NCBI RefSeq assembly: GCF_008180615.1
Contig: NZ_VTEH01000019.1
Coordinates: 34,343-98,342, forward strand
DNA: 64,000 nucleotides
Source: Rossellomorea vietnamensis
GTDB lineage: Bacteria > Bacillota > Bacilli > Bacillales > Bacillaceae_B
Reading direction: 5' to 3'
Below, one piece after another: positions 53,022-62,228 of the stretch. Position 1 is the stretch's first letter. Each line of letters begins with the position of its first letter. Made by a program: the position numbers and the translations under genes. A model generated the notes under the pieces. The model was given only the letters and a program-made list of their open reading frames with translations. It was not told the origin of the DNA and made no database searches.

Positions 53022-53372
53022 TTGATTGTCAAGCGTGGTGACGTCTATTTTGCGGACCTTTCCCCAGTAGTCGGATCCGAGCAAGGAGGCGTTCGGCCTG
53101 TTCTTGTCATACAGAACGATATCGGCAATCGGTTCAGTCCCACTGTGATTGTGGCTGCCATCACAGCCCAGATCCAAAAAGCAAAACTGCCTACTCATGT
53201 TGAGATTGATGCAAAGCGTTATGGCTTTGAAAGAGATTCCGTTATCTTGCTCGAACAGATACGAACGATCGACAAACAGCGTTTAACGGATAAGATTACG
53301 CATTTAGATGATGAAATGATGGAAAAAGTGGATGATGCCCTTCAGATCAGTGTGGGTCTCATACAGTTTTGA
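53022..53372 (+). CDS. ndoA: mRNA interferase EndoA, MazF-type toxin
   Basis: A 116-residue endoribonuclease toxin, nearly identical to B. subtilis NdoA (EndoA), which cuts single-stranded RNA at UACAU. VKRGDVYFADLSPVVGSEQ and RPVLVIQND carry the active-site Arg, and VAAITAQ the Thr. The start is TTG at 53022 after AGTGGAGG. It is paired with ndoAI; together they form a type II toxin-antitoxin pair linked to growth arrest. Confidence 0.96.
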   Translation: MIVKRGDVYFADLSPVVGSEQGGVRPVLVIQNDIGNRFSPTVIVAAITAQIQKAKLPTHVEIDAKRYGFERDSVILLEQIRTIDKQRLTDKITHLDDEMMEKVDDALQISVGLIQF

Positions 53373-53373
53373 C

Positions 53374-53414
53374 AAAAGAACGCTCTTCAGGGAAGGGTGT
53401 TCTTTTTTTTGTTG
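53374..53414 (+). terminator. Terminator of ndoAI-ndoA
   Basis: AAGAACGCT / GGTGTTCTT around eight bases, then T8. Confidence 0.85.
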
Positions 53415-53615
53415 ATAGAAAATTAGTGCGGGGCATGATGAGTATGTAAGGAATGGCCTTCCAGCGCATATAATTTGAAAAGGCGGTAGAACCTCCAGTG
53501 AAAACAAAGGTTTGCTTGTGGGGATAATTGCACAGTAAGGTACCATACTTATTGCTCTTTTAGATTATGTTTTTAACTGGATTGCGTGCATTGACTGTTA
53601 TAAAGTGGACAATAT

Positions 53616-53644
53616 ATGACAAATACTCAAAACATATTTATAAT
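53616..53644 (+). promoter_or_regulatory. Housekeeping promoter upstream of rsbRA
   Basis: ATGACA (53616-53621), 17 bases, TATAAT (53639-53644), a good sigma-A match. It lies 190 bases before rsbRA in the 53415-53834 gap. Confidence 0.6.
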
Positions 53645-53834
53645 ATAAAAGAGATTAGGGGTAAATCATTTATTTAGGTAATTAGAAATTCTGTTTCTTG
53701 ATATATATATGTTTGACTAGGGCGGCTCCGGTTTCTGGTATGCCTTCATATATTTTTACTATCTTTAAATCGAGGTTACAACTGGCGCCTCTGACGGGGA
53801 ACGGAAAATTTTATGATAAAATGGGGAGGACTAG

Positions 53835-54665
53835 ATGTATAACGATTTAATTGGAACAATCAAAGAAAATAAATCGGAGTTTGTCACCAAATGGATAGAG
53901 ATAATGAAGGACGAATCAGACGATATTGTCACTGAGGTTATATCGAACCAGGTTTTTGTCAGGACAAGCCATGAATTTGTCGATTTAGTCGTCTCAAACC
54001 TGGAGAATTCTGAAGATTACTCCATCAGGCTTGCAGATTTTTCCGAGAAAATTGTGGGTCTGGGCTGGCCGTTGACTTTTGTCACCTCTGGCTTAAGGAT
54101 GTTTGGGCGCATTGTCTATAATTACTTGAGCGAAAATGGGACAATCAACAAGGAAAATTATAGGGAAGCTGCGGAATACTTTGATAAGTGGCTTTCACCT
54201 ATGTACAACGAAGTCGTCAATGCTTATGCAAAGACGTGGGAAAAAACGGTTTCCCTGCAGAAAATCGCTCTTCAGGAACTTTCTGCACCGCTGATCCCGG
54301 TTTTTGAAAAGATTTCCGTCATGCCGCTTGTCGGAACCATTGACACGGAGCGTGCCAGGCTGATCATGGAAAACCTGCTTACGGGAGTGGTCAAGCATCG
54401 CGCAGAAGTAGTCCTGATAGATATTACCGGAGTGCCAGTGGTGGATACAATGGTGGCTCACCATATCATCCAGGCTTCTGAAGCTGTCAGGCTTGTGGGT
54501 GCACAGTGCATGCTTGTTGGCATCAGGCCGGAAATCGCGCAGACGATTGTGAATCTGGGCATTGACTTGAACCAATTCAGCACTAACAGCACATTAAGAA
54601 AGGGCATTGAAAAAGCTCTGGAAATGACGAATAGAAAAATTGTTTCAACGGAGGGAACAGTGTGA
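53835..54665 (+). CDS. rsbRA: Stressosome protein RsbRA
   Basis: A 276-residue stressosome scaffold and sensor. The N-terminal half is a globin-like non-haem domain (about 1-140) and the C-terminal part a STAS domain (about 150-265). The phosphorylation sites fit exactly: Thr171 (IDTERA) and Thr205 (VVDTMV), the targets of RsbT in B. subtilis. With RsbS it holds RsbT until stress. ATG at 53835 follows GGGGAGGA. It overlaps rsbS by four bases. Confidence 0.95.
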   Translation: MYNDLIGTIKENKSEFVTKWIEIMKDESDDIVTEVISNQVFVRTSHEFVDLVVSNLENSEDYSIRLADFSEKIVGLGWPLTFVTSGLRMFGRIVYNYLSENGTINKENYREAAEYFDKWLSPMYNEVVNAYAKTWEKTVSLQKIALQELSAPLIPVFEKISVMPLVGTIDTERARLIMENLLTGVVKHRAEVVLIDITGVPVVDTMVAHHIIQASEAVRLVGAQCMLVGIRPEIAQTIVNLGIDLNQFSTNSTLRKGIEKALEMTNRKIVSTEGTV

Positions 54666-55018
54666 GAATACCAATACTAAAACTGCACGATTGTCTATTA
54701 ATATCCATTCAATGGGAACTTGATGACCAAACAGCGCTTCAATTTCAAGAAGACCTGCTGCATAAAATTCACGAAACAAGTGCCAGGGGAGTGGTTATTG
54801 ACATTACTTCCATCGATTTCATCGACTCCTTCATCGCCAAGGTTCTGGGTGATGTAATCAATATGTCAAGGCTGATGGGAGCAAAAGTAGTCATCACTGG
54901 AATACAGCCGGCAGTTGCAATCACATTAATTGAACTTGGTATACATCTGGATGATGTCCTGACAGCGTTGGACCTAGAAAAAGGTTTGGAGAAATTACAA
55001 CAGGAATTGGGGGACTAG
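54662..55018 (+). CDS. rsbS: Stressosome antagonist RsbS
   Basis: A 118-residue STAS-domain protein, the stressosome partner of RsbRA. Ser56 in DFIDSFIAK is the equivalent of B. subtilis Ser59, the RsbT target; the N-terminus is three residues shorter. GTG at 54662 overlaps the rsbRA stop (GTGA). It is followed three bases later by rsbT. The unphosphorylated protein sequesters RsbT. Confidence 0.95.
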   Translation: MRIPILKLHDCLLISIQWELDDQTALQFQEDLLHKIHETSARGVVIDITSIDFIDSFIAKVLGDVINMSRLMGAKVVITGIQPAVAITLIELGIHLDDVLTALDLEKGLEKLQQELGD

Positions 55019-55021
55019 TGA

Positions 55022-55423
55022 ATGGAAATCCAATCCTGCGTTAAAATTACAAATGAGTGGGATATCGTTGCGGCCAGGCAGCTTGGCAGGAATGTAGCGA
55101 AGGATTTGGGATTTGGCACTGTCGACCAAGCCCGGATTACCACTGCAATCTCTGAACTGGCTAGGAATATATATCTTTATGCCGGACAGGGGCAAATATG
55201 TATAGAGAAATTAAGCGAGAACGGAAAGAATGGTGTACGAATAATCGCTTTGGACGAAGGGCCTGGAATCAAGGATATTCGCAAAGTGATGGAAGACGGC
55301 TTTTCAACTTCTGGGGGCCTTGGAGCCGGACTGCCGGGTGTGAAGCGATTGATGGATGAATTCAACGTGGAGTCAACCCCGGGAGAAGGTACCGATATAA
55401 GAGCTACAAAATGGCTCCGCTAG
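55022..55423 (+). CDS. rsbT: Serine/threonine kinase RsbT
   Basis: A 133-residue kinase of the GHKL ATPase type. N-box (ITTAISELARNIYLYA) and G1 box (DEGPGIKD) and G2 region (GGLGAGLPGVKRLMD) are seen. It phosphorylates RsbS and RsbRA and, when released, activates RsbU. ATG at 55022 follows GGGGACTAG. The following gene rsbU starts ten bases on. Confidence 0.95.
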   Translation: MEIQSCVKITNEWDIVAARQLGRNVAKDLGFGTVDQARITTAISELARNIYLYAGQGQICIEKLSENGKNGVRIIALDEGPGIKDIRKVMEDGFSTSGGLGAGLPGVKRLMDEFNVESTPGEGTDIRATKWLR

Positions 55424-55433
55424 GGGGAGTGAC

Positions 55434-56444
55434 ATGGATTTTAGAGAATTGATGGACGTAAAGTATAAAGAAATTATCGAAAACTATTTAAAAGCACAAG
55501 ATGAACAGGCGTTGTATCTGGGGCAGAAGTTCAGCCGCAAGTCGATTGAACATAATATCTCTCCGGAAGAAATCATCAGCCTCCATAAAAGTATCATGCT
55601 TGATATGGAGCCGGGTCTGTCCGAGAGTGTGCTTGATTCTTTTGATATTTTACTAGAGGTTATGATAGGTTACGGTTTTGCCTATCGTGAACACCAGAGC
55701 CTCCGCTCGAAGCAGCAGGAGCTTAACAATGAAATCGAGATTGCTTCCAACATGCAGCAGACCCTGCTCGGCACAACCGTCCCTGAAATAGAGGCATTGG
55801 ATGTCGGCGCGCTGAGTGTTCCTGCCAAAAGGATGAATGGTGATTATTATCACTTTGTCCAGGATGACAATGACTATATAAGTGTGGCGATTGCCGATGT
55901 CATTGGGAAGGGAATTCCTGCAGCACTGTGTATGTCCATGATCAAATATGCCATGGACAGCCTTCCGGAACACAGGCATTATCCAAGTGCTGTCTTGGAA
56001 AGCCTGAATAGAGTAGTGGAGATGAATGTGGATCCAAGCATGTTTATCACGATGTTCTATGGCATGTATGATCCTTACAAGCATGTATTCAACTATTCTT
56101 CTGCAGGACATGAACCCGGCTTTTTCTTTAATTCCCAAACAAATGAATTTGAAGACCTCGACGCAAAGGGGCTCCTTCTGGGAGTGGACAAGAGAGCCAA
56201 GTACCGCCAGTATGAGAGGCCGGTGAATGTCGGCGACCTCATCATCCTGCTTTCGGATGGTGTAACGGAATGCCGGACGGAGGAAGGATTCATTGAAAGG
56301 GAAGACCTTGTTGGATATATTGAAAAATACATCCATCTCCCTGCACAGGATATTGTCACCAGTGTCTATAAAGAACTGGAAAGACTTCAGCATTTCCAGC
56401 TGCGGGACGACTTCACCCTCATCATTCTAAAAAGAATTTGTTGA
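55434..56444 (+). CDS. rsbU: Environmental-stress phosphatase RsbU
   Basis: A 336-residue PP2C-type (SpoIIE-family) phosphatase. The N-terminal helical domain (about 1-110) receives RsbT, and the catalytic domain (about 120-336) shows MNGDYYHFV, VAIADVIGKGIPAAL, SAGHEPGFFF, LLLSDGVTE-type (LILLSDGVTECR) and RDDFTLIIL with the metal-binding aspartates. It dephosphorylates RsbV. ATG at 55434 follows GGGGGAGTG. Confidence 0.95.
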   Translation: MDFRELMDVKYKEIIENYLKAQDEQALYLGQKFSRKSIEHNISPEEIISLHKSIMLDMEPGLSESVLDSFDILLEVMIGYGFAYREHQSLRSKQQELNNEIEIASNMQQTLLGTTVPEIEALDVGALSVPAKRMNGDYYHFVQDDNDYISVAIADVIGKGIPAALCMSMIKYAMDSLPEHRHYPSAVLESLNRVVEMNVDPSMFITMFYGMYDPYKHVFNYSSAGHEPGFFFNSQTNEFEDLDAKGLLLGVDKRAKYRQYERPVNVGDLIILLSDGVTECRTEEGFIEREDLVGYIEKYIHLPAQDIVTSVYKELERLQHFQLRDDFTLIILKRIC

Positions 56445-56449
56445 TAAAT

Positions 56450-56474
56450 GTTTAATATCCCCGGAATAGGGTAA
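56450..56474 (+). promoter_or_regulatory. Sigma-B promoter of rsbVW-sigB-rsbX
   Basis: GTTTAA (56450-56455), 13 bases, GGGTAA (56469-56474). It matches the sigma-B consensus and lies, as in B. subtilis, between rsbU and rsbV, giving the positive loop. Confidence 0.92.
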
Positions 56475-56514
56475 ACGAATATAGCAATGGATTTGTTCAG
56501 AAGAGGTGAAATTG

Positions 56515-56847
56515 ATGAATTTGACGATAGATTTAAATGAAAATGATAAAGTGATTGACGTAAAGGTTAATGGGGAGATCGATGCATATACAGCCCCAAA
56601 ACTTAAAGATGCACTGAATTCTTCTGCGGAAGAAGAGAATGTGGTTATGAACGTTGATCTTTCCGAGGTTTCCTATATGGACAGTACAGGCTTAGGGGTT
56701 TTTGTTGGATTATTCAAAACCATTAATGCAAACGGTGGTCAACTTTACCTAACCGGTTTATCAGAACGCTTAAGACGCCTGTTTGATATTACAGGACTTG
56801 GAGATATTATGAATATTAATTCCGAGGTAAAAGGTGGCGTAGAATAA
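56515..56847 (+). CDS. rsbV: Anti-anti-sigma factor RsbV
   Basis: A 110-residue STAS-domain protein. Ser57 in YMDSTGLG is the phosphoserine (Ser56 in B. subtilis). Unphosphorylated RsbV binds RsbW and frees sigma-B. ATG at 56515 follows AGAGGTGA; an in-frame GTG at 56506 is less suitable. The stop shares one base with the rsbW start. Confidence 0.95.
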   Translation: MNLTIDLNENDKVIDVKVNGEIDAYTAPKLKDALNSSAEEENVVMNVDLSEVSYMDSTGLGVFVGLFKTINANGGQLYLTGLSERLRRLFDITGLGDIMNINSEVKGGVE

Positions 56848-57314
56848 TGCAAGATTTTGACTACATCGAGATGAAGATCCCTGCTAAACCAGAATACGTG
56901 GGTGTAATCCGGTTAACATTATCCGGAATTGCCAGCAGAATGGGTTTTACCTATGATGCGATTGAAGACTTGAAAATCGCTACAAGTGAAGCAATCACCA
57001 ATGCGGTACAGCATGCCTATAAGGATGAAACCGGGGAAGTCATTGTCGGATTTGCTTTATATGAAGAGCGGCTGGAAGTTATGGTTGCGGATAATGGAGA
57101 AAGCTTCGATTTTAAAAAGACTCGTGAAGAAGTAGGTCCTTATGATGCAGAAAACTCTGTTGAGTTTTTAAGAGAAGGCGGGCTTGGGCTATACCTTATT
57201 GAAAGTCTGATGGATGAGGTGAAAGTCCACCATCAAGAAGGGGTAACAGTCTTTATGACTAAGTTCCTAGAAGGAGAGCAGGTGGAGACAGATGCCGAAA
57301 CTATCTCAACCTAA
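56847..57314 (+). CDS. rsbW: Anti-sigma-B factor and kinase RsbW
   Basis: A 155-residue GHKL-type kinase and anti-sigma factor. N-box IATSEAITNAVQHAY, G1 VADNGESFD and G2 EGGLGLYLIESLMDEV are present. It binds sigma-B and phosphorylates RsbV. ATG at 56847 overlaps the rsbV stop; the last 23 bases overlap sigB, ensuring joint translation. Confidence 0.96.
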   Translation: MQDFDYIEMKIPAKPEYVGVIRLTLSGIASRMGFTYDAIEDLKIATSEAITNAVQHAYKDETGEVIVGFALYEERLEVMVADNGESFDFKKTREEVGPYDAENSVEFLREGGLGLYLIESLMDEVKVHHQEGVTVFMTKFLEGEQVETDAETIST

Positions 57315-58089
57315 CCAGCAAACAAAAGAGAAAGTCAAACAGTGGATAAAAGCTTATCAAGAAGAGAACGATGATGAAGCCCAGAGTAACTTAGTCCTTC
57401 ATTATGAAAACCTTGTTATTTCCATAGCCCGTAAATATTCAAAAGGGAAATCTTTTCACGAGGATATCGTTCAAGTAGGTATGATTGGCTTGTTAGGTGC
57501 CATCCGCCGTTATGATGATTCTTTTGGGAAAACCTTTGAAGCGTTTGCAATCCCCACAATAGTTGGCGAAATCAAGCGTTTTCTCCGTGATAAGACGTGG
57601 AGTGTACACGTGCCTAGGCGGATCAAGGAATTAGGGCCTAAAATTAAATCAACTGTAGAAGAACTCACCAACACATTGGAGAGGTCACCTAAAGTCGAAG
57701 AGATTGCGGATTACCTTGAAGTGACTGAAGAGGAAGTTTTGGAAGCGATGGAGATGGGCAAAAGTTATCAGGCTTTGTCTGTGGACCATTCTATCGAGGC
57801 AGACTCAGAAGGAAGTACCGTCACGCTGCTTGATATAGTCGGCAGCATAGATGACGGCTACGAAAGAATTAACCAGAAGCTGGTTCTTGAAAAAGTCCTT
57901 CACGTTTTATCAGAGAGAGAAAGGCTCATTATTCAATATACTTATTTGGATAACCTCAGCCAAAAAGACGCAGGAGAAAAGTTGGGAATTTCACAGATGC
58001 ATGTATCGAGACTCCAAAGGCGTGCTATTAAGAAGTTGAAGGAAGCTATTGACGCAGAAATGAGAAATTCGGAGAGTTATTCTGAATGA
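57292..58089 (+). CDS. sigB: General stress sigma factor SigB
   Basis: A 265-residue sigma-70 group 3 factor. Region 2 (YSKGKSFHEDIVQVGMIGLLGAIRRYD) and region 2.4 (FEAFAIPTIVGEIKRFLRDKTWSVHVPRRIKELGPKIK), region 3 and region 4 (SQKDAGEKLGISQMHVSRLQRRAIKKL) match B. subtilis SigB. It directs RNA polymerase to general stress promoters. ATG at 57292 follows GGAGAGCAGG within rsbW. Downstream, rsbX overlaps by four bases. Confidence 0.97.
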   Translation: MPKLSQPNQQTKEKVKQWIKAYQEENDDEAQSNLVLHYENLVISIARKYSKGKSFHEDIVQVGMIGLLGAIRRYDDSFGKTFEAFAIPTIVGEIKRFLRDKTWSVHVPRRIKELGPKIKSTVEELTNTLERSPKVEEIADYLEVTEEEVLEAMEMGKSYQALSVDHSIEADSEGSTVTLLDIVGSIDDGYERINQKLVLEKVLHVLSERERLIIQYTYLDNLSQKDAGEKLGISQMHVSRLQRRAIKKLKEAIDAEMRNSESYSE

Positions 58090-58682
58090 CCCATTTACTC
58101 CAAGATCAAATTGAGGTTTATGCCAAGCAAGTTTCAAAAGGTCAGAACCCATATTGCGGTGACAGCTTCTTTTTTACATCCACTGACGACTACTTTATCT
58201 GCATACTAGCAGATGGCTTGGGTAGCGGGAAGTTTGCATATGAATCTTCACATGCGGTAGTAGAATTGGTGGAAAGACATCATCAAGAAGATGTCTCCAC
58301 TTTAATGAACTACTGCAATGAAGAATTGATGCATAAAAGAGGCGCAGCTGTAGCGATCATGAAGGTTTATTATAACAGTAATGAATTTGAATATAGCTGT
58401 GTCGGCAATATACGTTTCTATCTTTATTCCTCGGTGGGGAAAATGACGTACCCCCTGCCGGTGACAGGCTATCTTTCAGGCAGACCGCAAAAGTACCGAA
58501 CACAAAGATTCACTTATGAACCCCAATCTAAATTCTTGCTGCATTCTGATGGATTAAATATCACGAATATAAAATCCTTACTTCAGACAAGCAATTCCTT
58601 AAGGAAGATCAATGATGAAATCAGCTTGCACCTGGCAGAGCCGATAGACGATACAACTTTTATAGTAGGGAGCTTACTCTGA
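58086..58682 (+). CDS. rsbX: Negative regulator phosphatase RsbX
   Basis: A 198-residue PP2C-type phosphatase. The metal-binding aspartates are in NPYCGDSFFF, ILADGLGSG and DDTTFIVG at the end. It dephosphorylates RsbS and RsbRA and resets the stressosome. ATG at 58086 overlaps the sigB stop. No clear terminator follows. Confidence 0.94.
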   Translation: MTHLLQDQIEVYAKQVSKGQNPYCGDSFFFTSTDDYFICILADGLGSGKFAYESSHAVVELVERHHQEDVSTLMNYCNEELMHKRGAAVAIMKVYYNSNEFEYSCVGNIRFYLYSSVGKMTYPLPVTGYLSGRPQKYRTQRFTYEPQSKFLLHSDGLNITNIKSLLQTSNSLRKINDEISLHLAEPIDDTTFIVGSLL

Positions 58683-59026
58683 TGAGTAGGCTTTTTCTTT
58701 TTGTTTATGATTCGTTAGTTAGACCTTATTCTCTTGAATAAGCAAGAAAGAAAAATGAGGCTTGCTTGTTCAAAGAGTACTATTCTCGTAACAAGGGGGA
58801 TATCCCGAAGCGGTAATTTATAAATAAACACAAACTCTCTCAAAATGCACCTCAACCTTATCTGCGAAGTGTGGCTGCAAAAATTGTTACGTTATGATTT
58901 CTGATGACTCAAAAAGCAGCAGAACCGAACAATGTCAAGAAGGAATGCATCGTACTCAAGCCGTATATATACGAAAGGCTATGGTAAACTTGATAAGTAT
59001 AGAAATAAACTGGAGGTAATGCAGTA
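58683..59026. other. Gap between rsbX and tex
   Basis: No gene, no array. It should hold the tex promoter (TGATAAG and AT-rich sequence near 58990) and the tex ribosome-binding site CTGGAGG at 59010. Confidence 0.4.
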
Positions 59027-61192
59027 GTGTCGTTATTAAAAGAAAAGCCGAACCTTATAGAGAAAATTTCTAAGGACCTTGCAATCAACATAAAACAGAT
59101 TAAAAGTGTAATTTCTCTTCTGGATGAAGGGAACACTGTTCCGTTCATTGCCCGGTACCGCAAAGAGCAGACGGGTGCTCTGGATGAAGTTCAAATCCGC
59201 GCGGTCATGGATGCATGGAATTATGTACAGAACCTGCAAAGTCGTAAGGAAGAAGTTCTCCGCCTGATTGAAGAACAAGGAAAGCTTACTCCGGAATTGA
59301 AGAATGACATAGAAAAAGCTGACAAGCTTCAAAAAGTAGAAGATTTATATCGTCCATACAAACAAAAACGAAGAACGAAAGCGACTGTAGCTAAGGAGAA
59401 AGGGCTGGAGCCACTTGCGGAATGGATGTTAACTTTTCCTGTCAACGGAAACTTGGAAAGTGAAGCGGAAAAGTATGTATCTGTTGAAAATGAAATAAAC
59501 TCTGCAGAAGACGCCATTGCAGGTGCACAGGATATCATTGCAGAATTGGTGTCAGATGATGCTAAGTTCAGGGAGTGGATCCGAAATGACACTTTCAAAA
59601 CAGGTACTCTTGTCACTTCGGTGAAAAAAGATGCTGAGGACGAAAAAAATGTTTTTGAAATGTACTATGACTACAGTGAACCGGTAAATAAAATTGTCCC
59701 TCACCGTGTCCTAGCCGTAAACAGAGGAGAAAAGGAAGGGATTCTTAAAGTATCCATTGAACCTAATGCAGAACGGATTCACAATTTCCTAGTCAAAAAT
59801 ATCATCAAGAAGGAATCAACAGTTTCTCAATCAATTGAACAAGCCATCGAGGACAGCTATAAACGATTGATTCAGCCTTCGATTGAAAGAGAAATTAGAA
59901 ATAGTTTAACTGAGACAGCTGAAGACCGAGCCATACATATTTTCACGGAGAACTTAAGAAACCTCCTGCTTCAGCCGCCCCTTAAAGGAAAAAGGGTGCT
60001 GGGAGTCGACCCGGCCTACCGGACTGGCTGTAAACTGGCAGTTGTGGACCAAACAGGGAAGATGCTTGATATCAGTGTCATCTACCCTCATCCGCCGAAA
60101 GCAAAGAAGGAAGCGGCGGTGGAGGTCTTTAAGAAAACATTGCAGACATACAATATTGAAATCGTAGCAATTGGAAATGGGACTGCCTCTAGGGAAACGG
60201 AGCAGTTTGTGGTCGATATTCTCAAAGATGTCAATATGGACATCTCTTATCTTATTGTTAATGAGGCTGGAGCAAGTGTGTATTCTGCTTCCGACATCGC
60301 CCGTGAAGAGTTTCCTGATCTGCAAGTAGAGGAGAGAAGTGCAGTATCCATTGCCAGAAGGCTGCAGGATCCGCTGGCTGAACTGGTGAAAATTGACCCG
60401 AGATCAGTTGGGGTGGGCCAATACCAGCATGACGTCTCACAGAAGAAACTAAACGAATCCCTCACTTTTGTAGTGGAAACGGTTGTTAACCAGGTTGGTG
60501 TAAACGTCAATACCGCTTCTTCCTCTCTGTTACAGTATGTGGCTGGTTTATCTAAAACAGTTGCTAATAATATTGTTAAGCAAAGAGAAGAGGAAGGAAG
60601 AATTAATTCAAGGAAACAATTGAAGAAAATTCCGAGGCTTGGGGCCAAGACATACGAGCAGTGTATCGGGTTTCTTAGAATCATGGAAGGAGAAGAAGCT
60701 CTTGACCAGACACCAATCCACCCTGAAAATTATGAAGAAGTAAGGAAGCTGCTGCGTAAACTAGACCTGGACGGAAATTCTCTTGGCACAGAAGAATTGA
60801 GAAAGAGAATGGAAGGGCTCAACTTGGAAGAGTTATCAGAAGAGCTTGGGATTGGCAAGCTGACATTGAAAGATATTGTGGACGCTTTGGTGAGGCCGGG
60901 CCGAGATCCAAGGGACGAGTTGTCCGCACCTCTGCTTAAGAAGGATGTACTGAAGCTAGAAGATCTACAGCCTGGCATGGAACTGCAAGGAACGGTGCGA
61001 AACGTAGTAGATTTTGGGGCGTTCGTAGATATTGGAGTCAAACAGGACGGGCTTGTTCACATATCAAAACTGCGTAAAGGTTTTGTCAAACACCCGCTCG
61101 ATGTCGTTTCAGTAGGAGATGTCGTTACGGTCTGGGTAGAAAGTGCTGATGTGAAAAAAGGAAGAGTAGCATTGTCCATGGTAAAGGAATAG
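59027..61192 (+). CDS. tex: RNA-binding transcription accessory protein Tex
   Basis: A 721-residue Tex protein: helical N-terminal part, YqgF/RNase H-like domain (about 325-450, VLGVDPAYRTGCKLAVVD), helix-hairpin-helix regions (about 490-560, VAGLSKTVANNIVKQREEEGRINSRKQLKKIPRLG) and a C-terminal S1 domain (about 645-721, GMELQGTVRNVVDFGAFVDIGV). It binds nucleic acids and affects transcription. GTG at 59027 follows CTGGAGG. B. subtilis ydcI is the same gene in the same place. Confidence 0.96.
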   Translation: MSLLKEKPNLIEKISKDLAINIKQIKSVISLLDEGNTVPFIARYRKEQTGALDEVQIRAVMDAWNYVQNLQSRKEEVLRLIEEQGKLTPELKNDIEKADKLQKVEDLYRPYKQKRRTKATVAKEKGLEPLAEWMLTFPVNGNLESEAEKYVSVENEINSAEDAIAGAQDIIAELVSDDAKFREWIRNDTFKTGTLVTSVKKDAEDEKNVFEMYYDYSEPVNKIVPHRVLAVNRGEKEGILKVSIEPNAERIHNFLVKNIIKKESTVSQSIEQAIEDSYKRLIQPSIEREIRNSLTETAEDRAIHIFTENLRNLLLQPPLKGKRVLGVDPAYRTGCKLAVVDQTGKMLDISVIYPHPPKAKKEAAVEVFKKTLQTYNIEIVAIGNGTASRETEQFVVDILKDVNMDISYLIVNEAGASVYSASDIAREEFPDLQVEERSAVSIARRLQDPLAELVKIDPRSVGVGQYQHDVSQKKLNESLTFVVETVVNQVGVNVNTASSSLLQYVAGLSKTVANNIVKQREEEGRINSRKQLKKIPRLGAKTYEQCIGFLRIMEGEEALDQTPIHPENYEEVRKLLRKLDLDGNSLGTEELRKRMEGLNLEELSEELGIGKLTLKDIVDALVRPGRDPRDELSAPLLKKDVLKLEDLQPGMELQGTVRNVVDFGAFVDIGVKQDGLVHISKLRKGFVKHPLDVVSVGDVVTVWVESADVKKGRVALSMVKE

Positions 61193-61280
61193 AGAAACTG
61201 GACCACACAGGCAATGTTCGTAGTGTTGATGGAACATTACTTCTTGGCCAGTTCACTCCGCCCGTTCCAAGGGTTTATTA

Positions 61281-61311
61281 AACACTGCAGTTAACTGCAG
61301 TGTTTTTTTCT
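61281..61311 (+). terminator. Terminator of tex, overlapping the 3' end of cmpA
   Basis: AACACTGCAGTT / AACTGCAGTGTT, a perfect 24-bp palindrome, with T7 after it on the plus strand. The cmpA stop codon lies in its centre (61291-61293). Confidence 0.9.
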
Positions 61312-61404
61312 ATAGAAATACCAGCATTGGTTGAGAAGTTTGATCTGATAGCGATCTTTTTCAAAATAAGCCTTGCGCATTTGGCTGACAAGCCAGTTAG
61401 GCAT
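61291..61404 (-). CDS. cmpA: Cortex morphogenetic protein CmpA
   Basis: A 37-residue sporulation protein, PNWLVSQMRKAYFEKDRYQ then IKLLNQCWYFYRKKHCS, which matches CmpA of B. subtilis, an adaptor that checks coat assembly and targets SpoIVA to ClpXP during cortex formation. ATG at 61404 follows TAAGGAGG. It is too short for most gene callers and convergent to tex: its last codons lie inside the tex terminator stem. Confidence 0.93.
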   Translation of the reverse strand: MPNWLVSQMRKAYFEKDRYQIKLLNQCWYFYRKKHCS

Positions 61405-61599
61405 AATCAAACCTCCTTATTTTAAAAAAATGAAAAGAATATACAGTCATCGATTGGGCCAACAATTTGAATATATCCATCATTCTGTTATGAGGCTGAA
61501 TGGGACAATTGCTATGGATACCTTTTAGGTACAGTAAAAGTTCATTTCTCTAATCTATGCTATAATAGTTTGTCATGTTCACCAAAGGAGTTGAGATAA

Positions 61600-62064
61600 G
61601 TGGAAAACAGTGAACTGCAAAAGCTGGTTGAAGATATATCGAAAGCAAGTTTTGGGAAACCCTTCAGGCATAAAGCCTTTTTCAATAGAAGGCTGCGTAC
61701 TACTGGCGGCCGTTATATGCTTCGATCACACAACATTGAAGTTAACATCAAGTATTTAGCAGAGCATGGGATGGCAGAATTGACAGGCATCATCAAGCAT
61801 GAGCTATGTCATTACCATTTGCATATAGAGGGAAAAGGATACAAGCACCGGGATAAGGACTTCAGAGATTTAATGAAGGAAGTGGGTGCCCCAAGGCATT
61901 GCAATCCATTGGAATCGCAAAAACAGAAGAAGCGAATAACGCTTTATTACAGGTGTACAAGTTGTGACCTCATTTACCGGAGAAGACGAAGGATTAATGT
62001 AGACCGTTATGTCTGCGGAAAGTGCAGAGGAAAATTGAAGCTTGAAAAAACAAGTTCTGAATAA
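61600..62064 (+). CDS. ydcK: SprT-like zinc protein YdcK
   Basis: A 154-residue SprT-family protein. HELCH (HExxH, residues about 67-71) with a following histidine (YKHRDKDF) could bind zinc, and the C-terminal part is a zinc ribbon (YRCTSCDLIYRRRRRINVDRYVCGKC). B. subtilis ydcK lies at the same place; activity is not established. GTG at 61600 follows AAAGGAGTTG. A -10-like TATAAT is at 61561. Confidence 0.9.
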   Translation: MENSELQKLVEDISKASFGKPFRHKAFFNRRLRTTGGRYMLRSHNIEVNIKYLAEHGMAELTGIIKHELCHYHLHIEGKGYKHRDKDFRDLMKEVGAPRHCNPLESQKQKKRITLYYRCTSCDLIYRRRRRINVDRYVCGKCRGKLKLEKTSSE

Positions 62065-62078
62065 CTTGTGAAATTCCG

Positions 62079-62107
62079 TTGACAACCTATGTGGATGTAG
62101 TTATAAT
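62079..62107 (+). promoter_or_regulatory. Consensus promoter of the tRNA cluster
   Basis: TTGACA (62079-62084), 17 bases, TATAAT (62102-62107), a perfect sigma-A promoter 36 bases upstream of tRNA-Asn. Confidence 0.92.
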
Positions 62108-62143
62108 AATAAAAGTCGGACAACGACTTAATAGTTTTCTTGT

Positions 62144-62218
62144 TCCGCAGTAGCTCAGTGGTAGAGCTATCGGCTGTTAACCGATCGGTCGCAGGTTCGA
62201 GTCCTGCCTGCGGAGCCA
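62144..62218 (+). tRNA. tRNA-Asn (GTT)
   Basis: Cloverleaf with acceptor TCCGCAG / CTGCGGA, anticodon loop CTGTTAA, T-loop GGTTCGAGTCC, CCA encoded. Confidence 0.97.
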
Positions 62219-62228
62219 TTTTATTTTT

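Noticed and set aside
52736..53372. A new toxin-antitoxin type
   Set aside because: Both proteins match EndoAI and EndoA of B. subtilis along their whole length.
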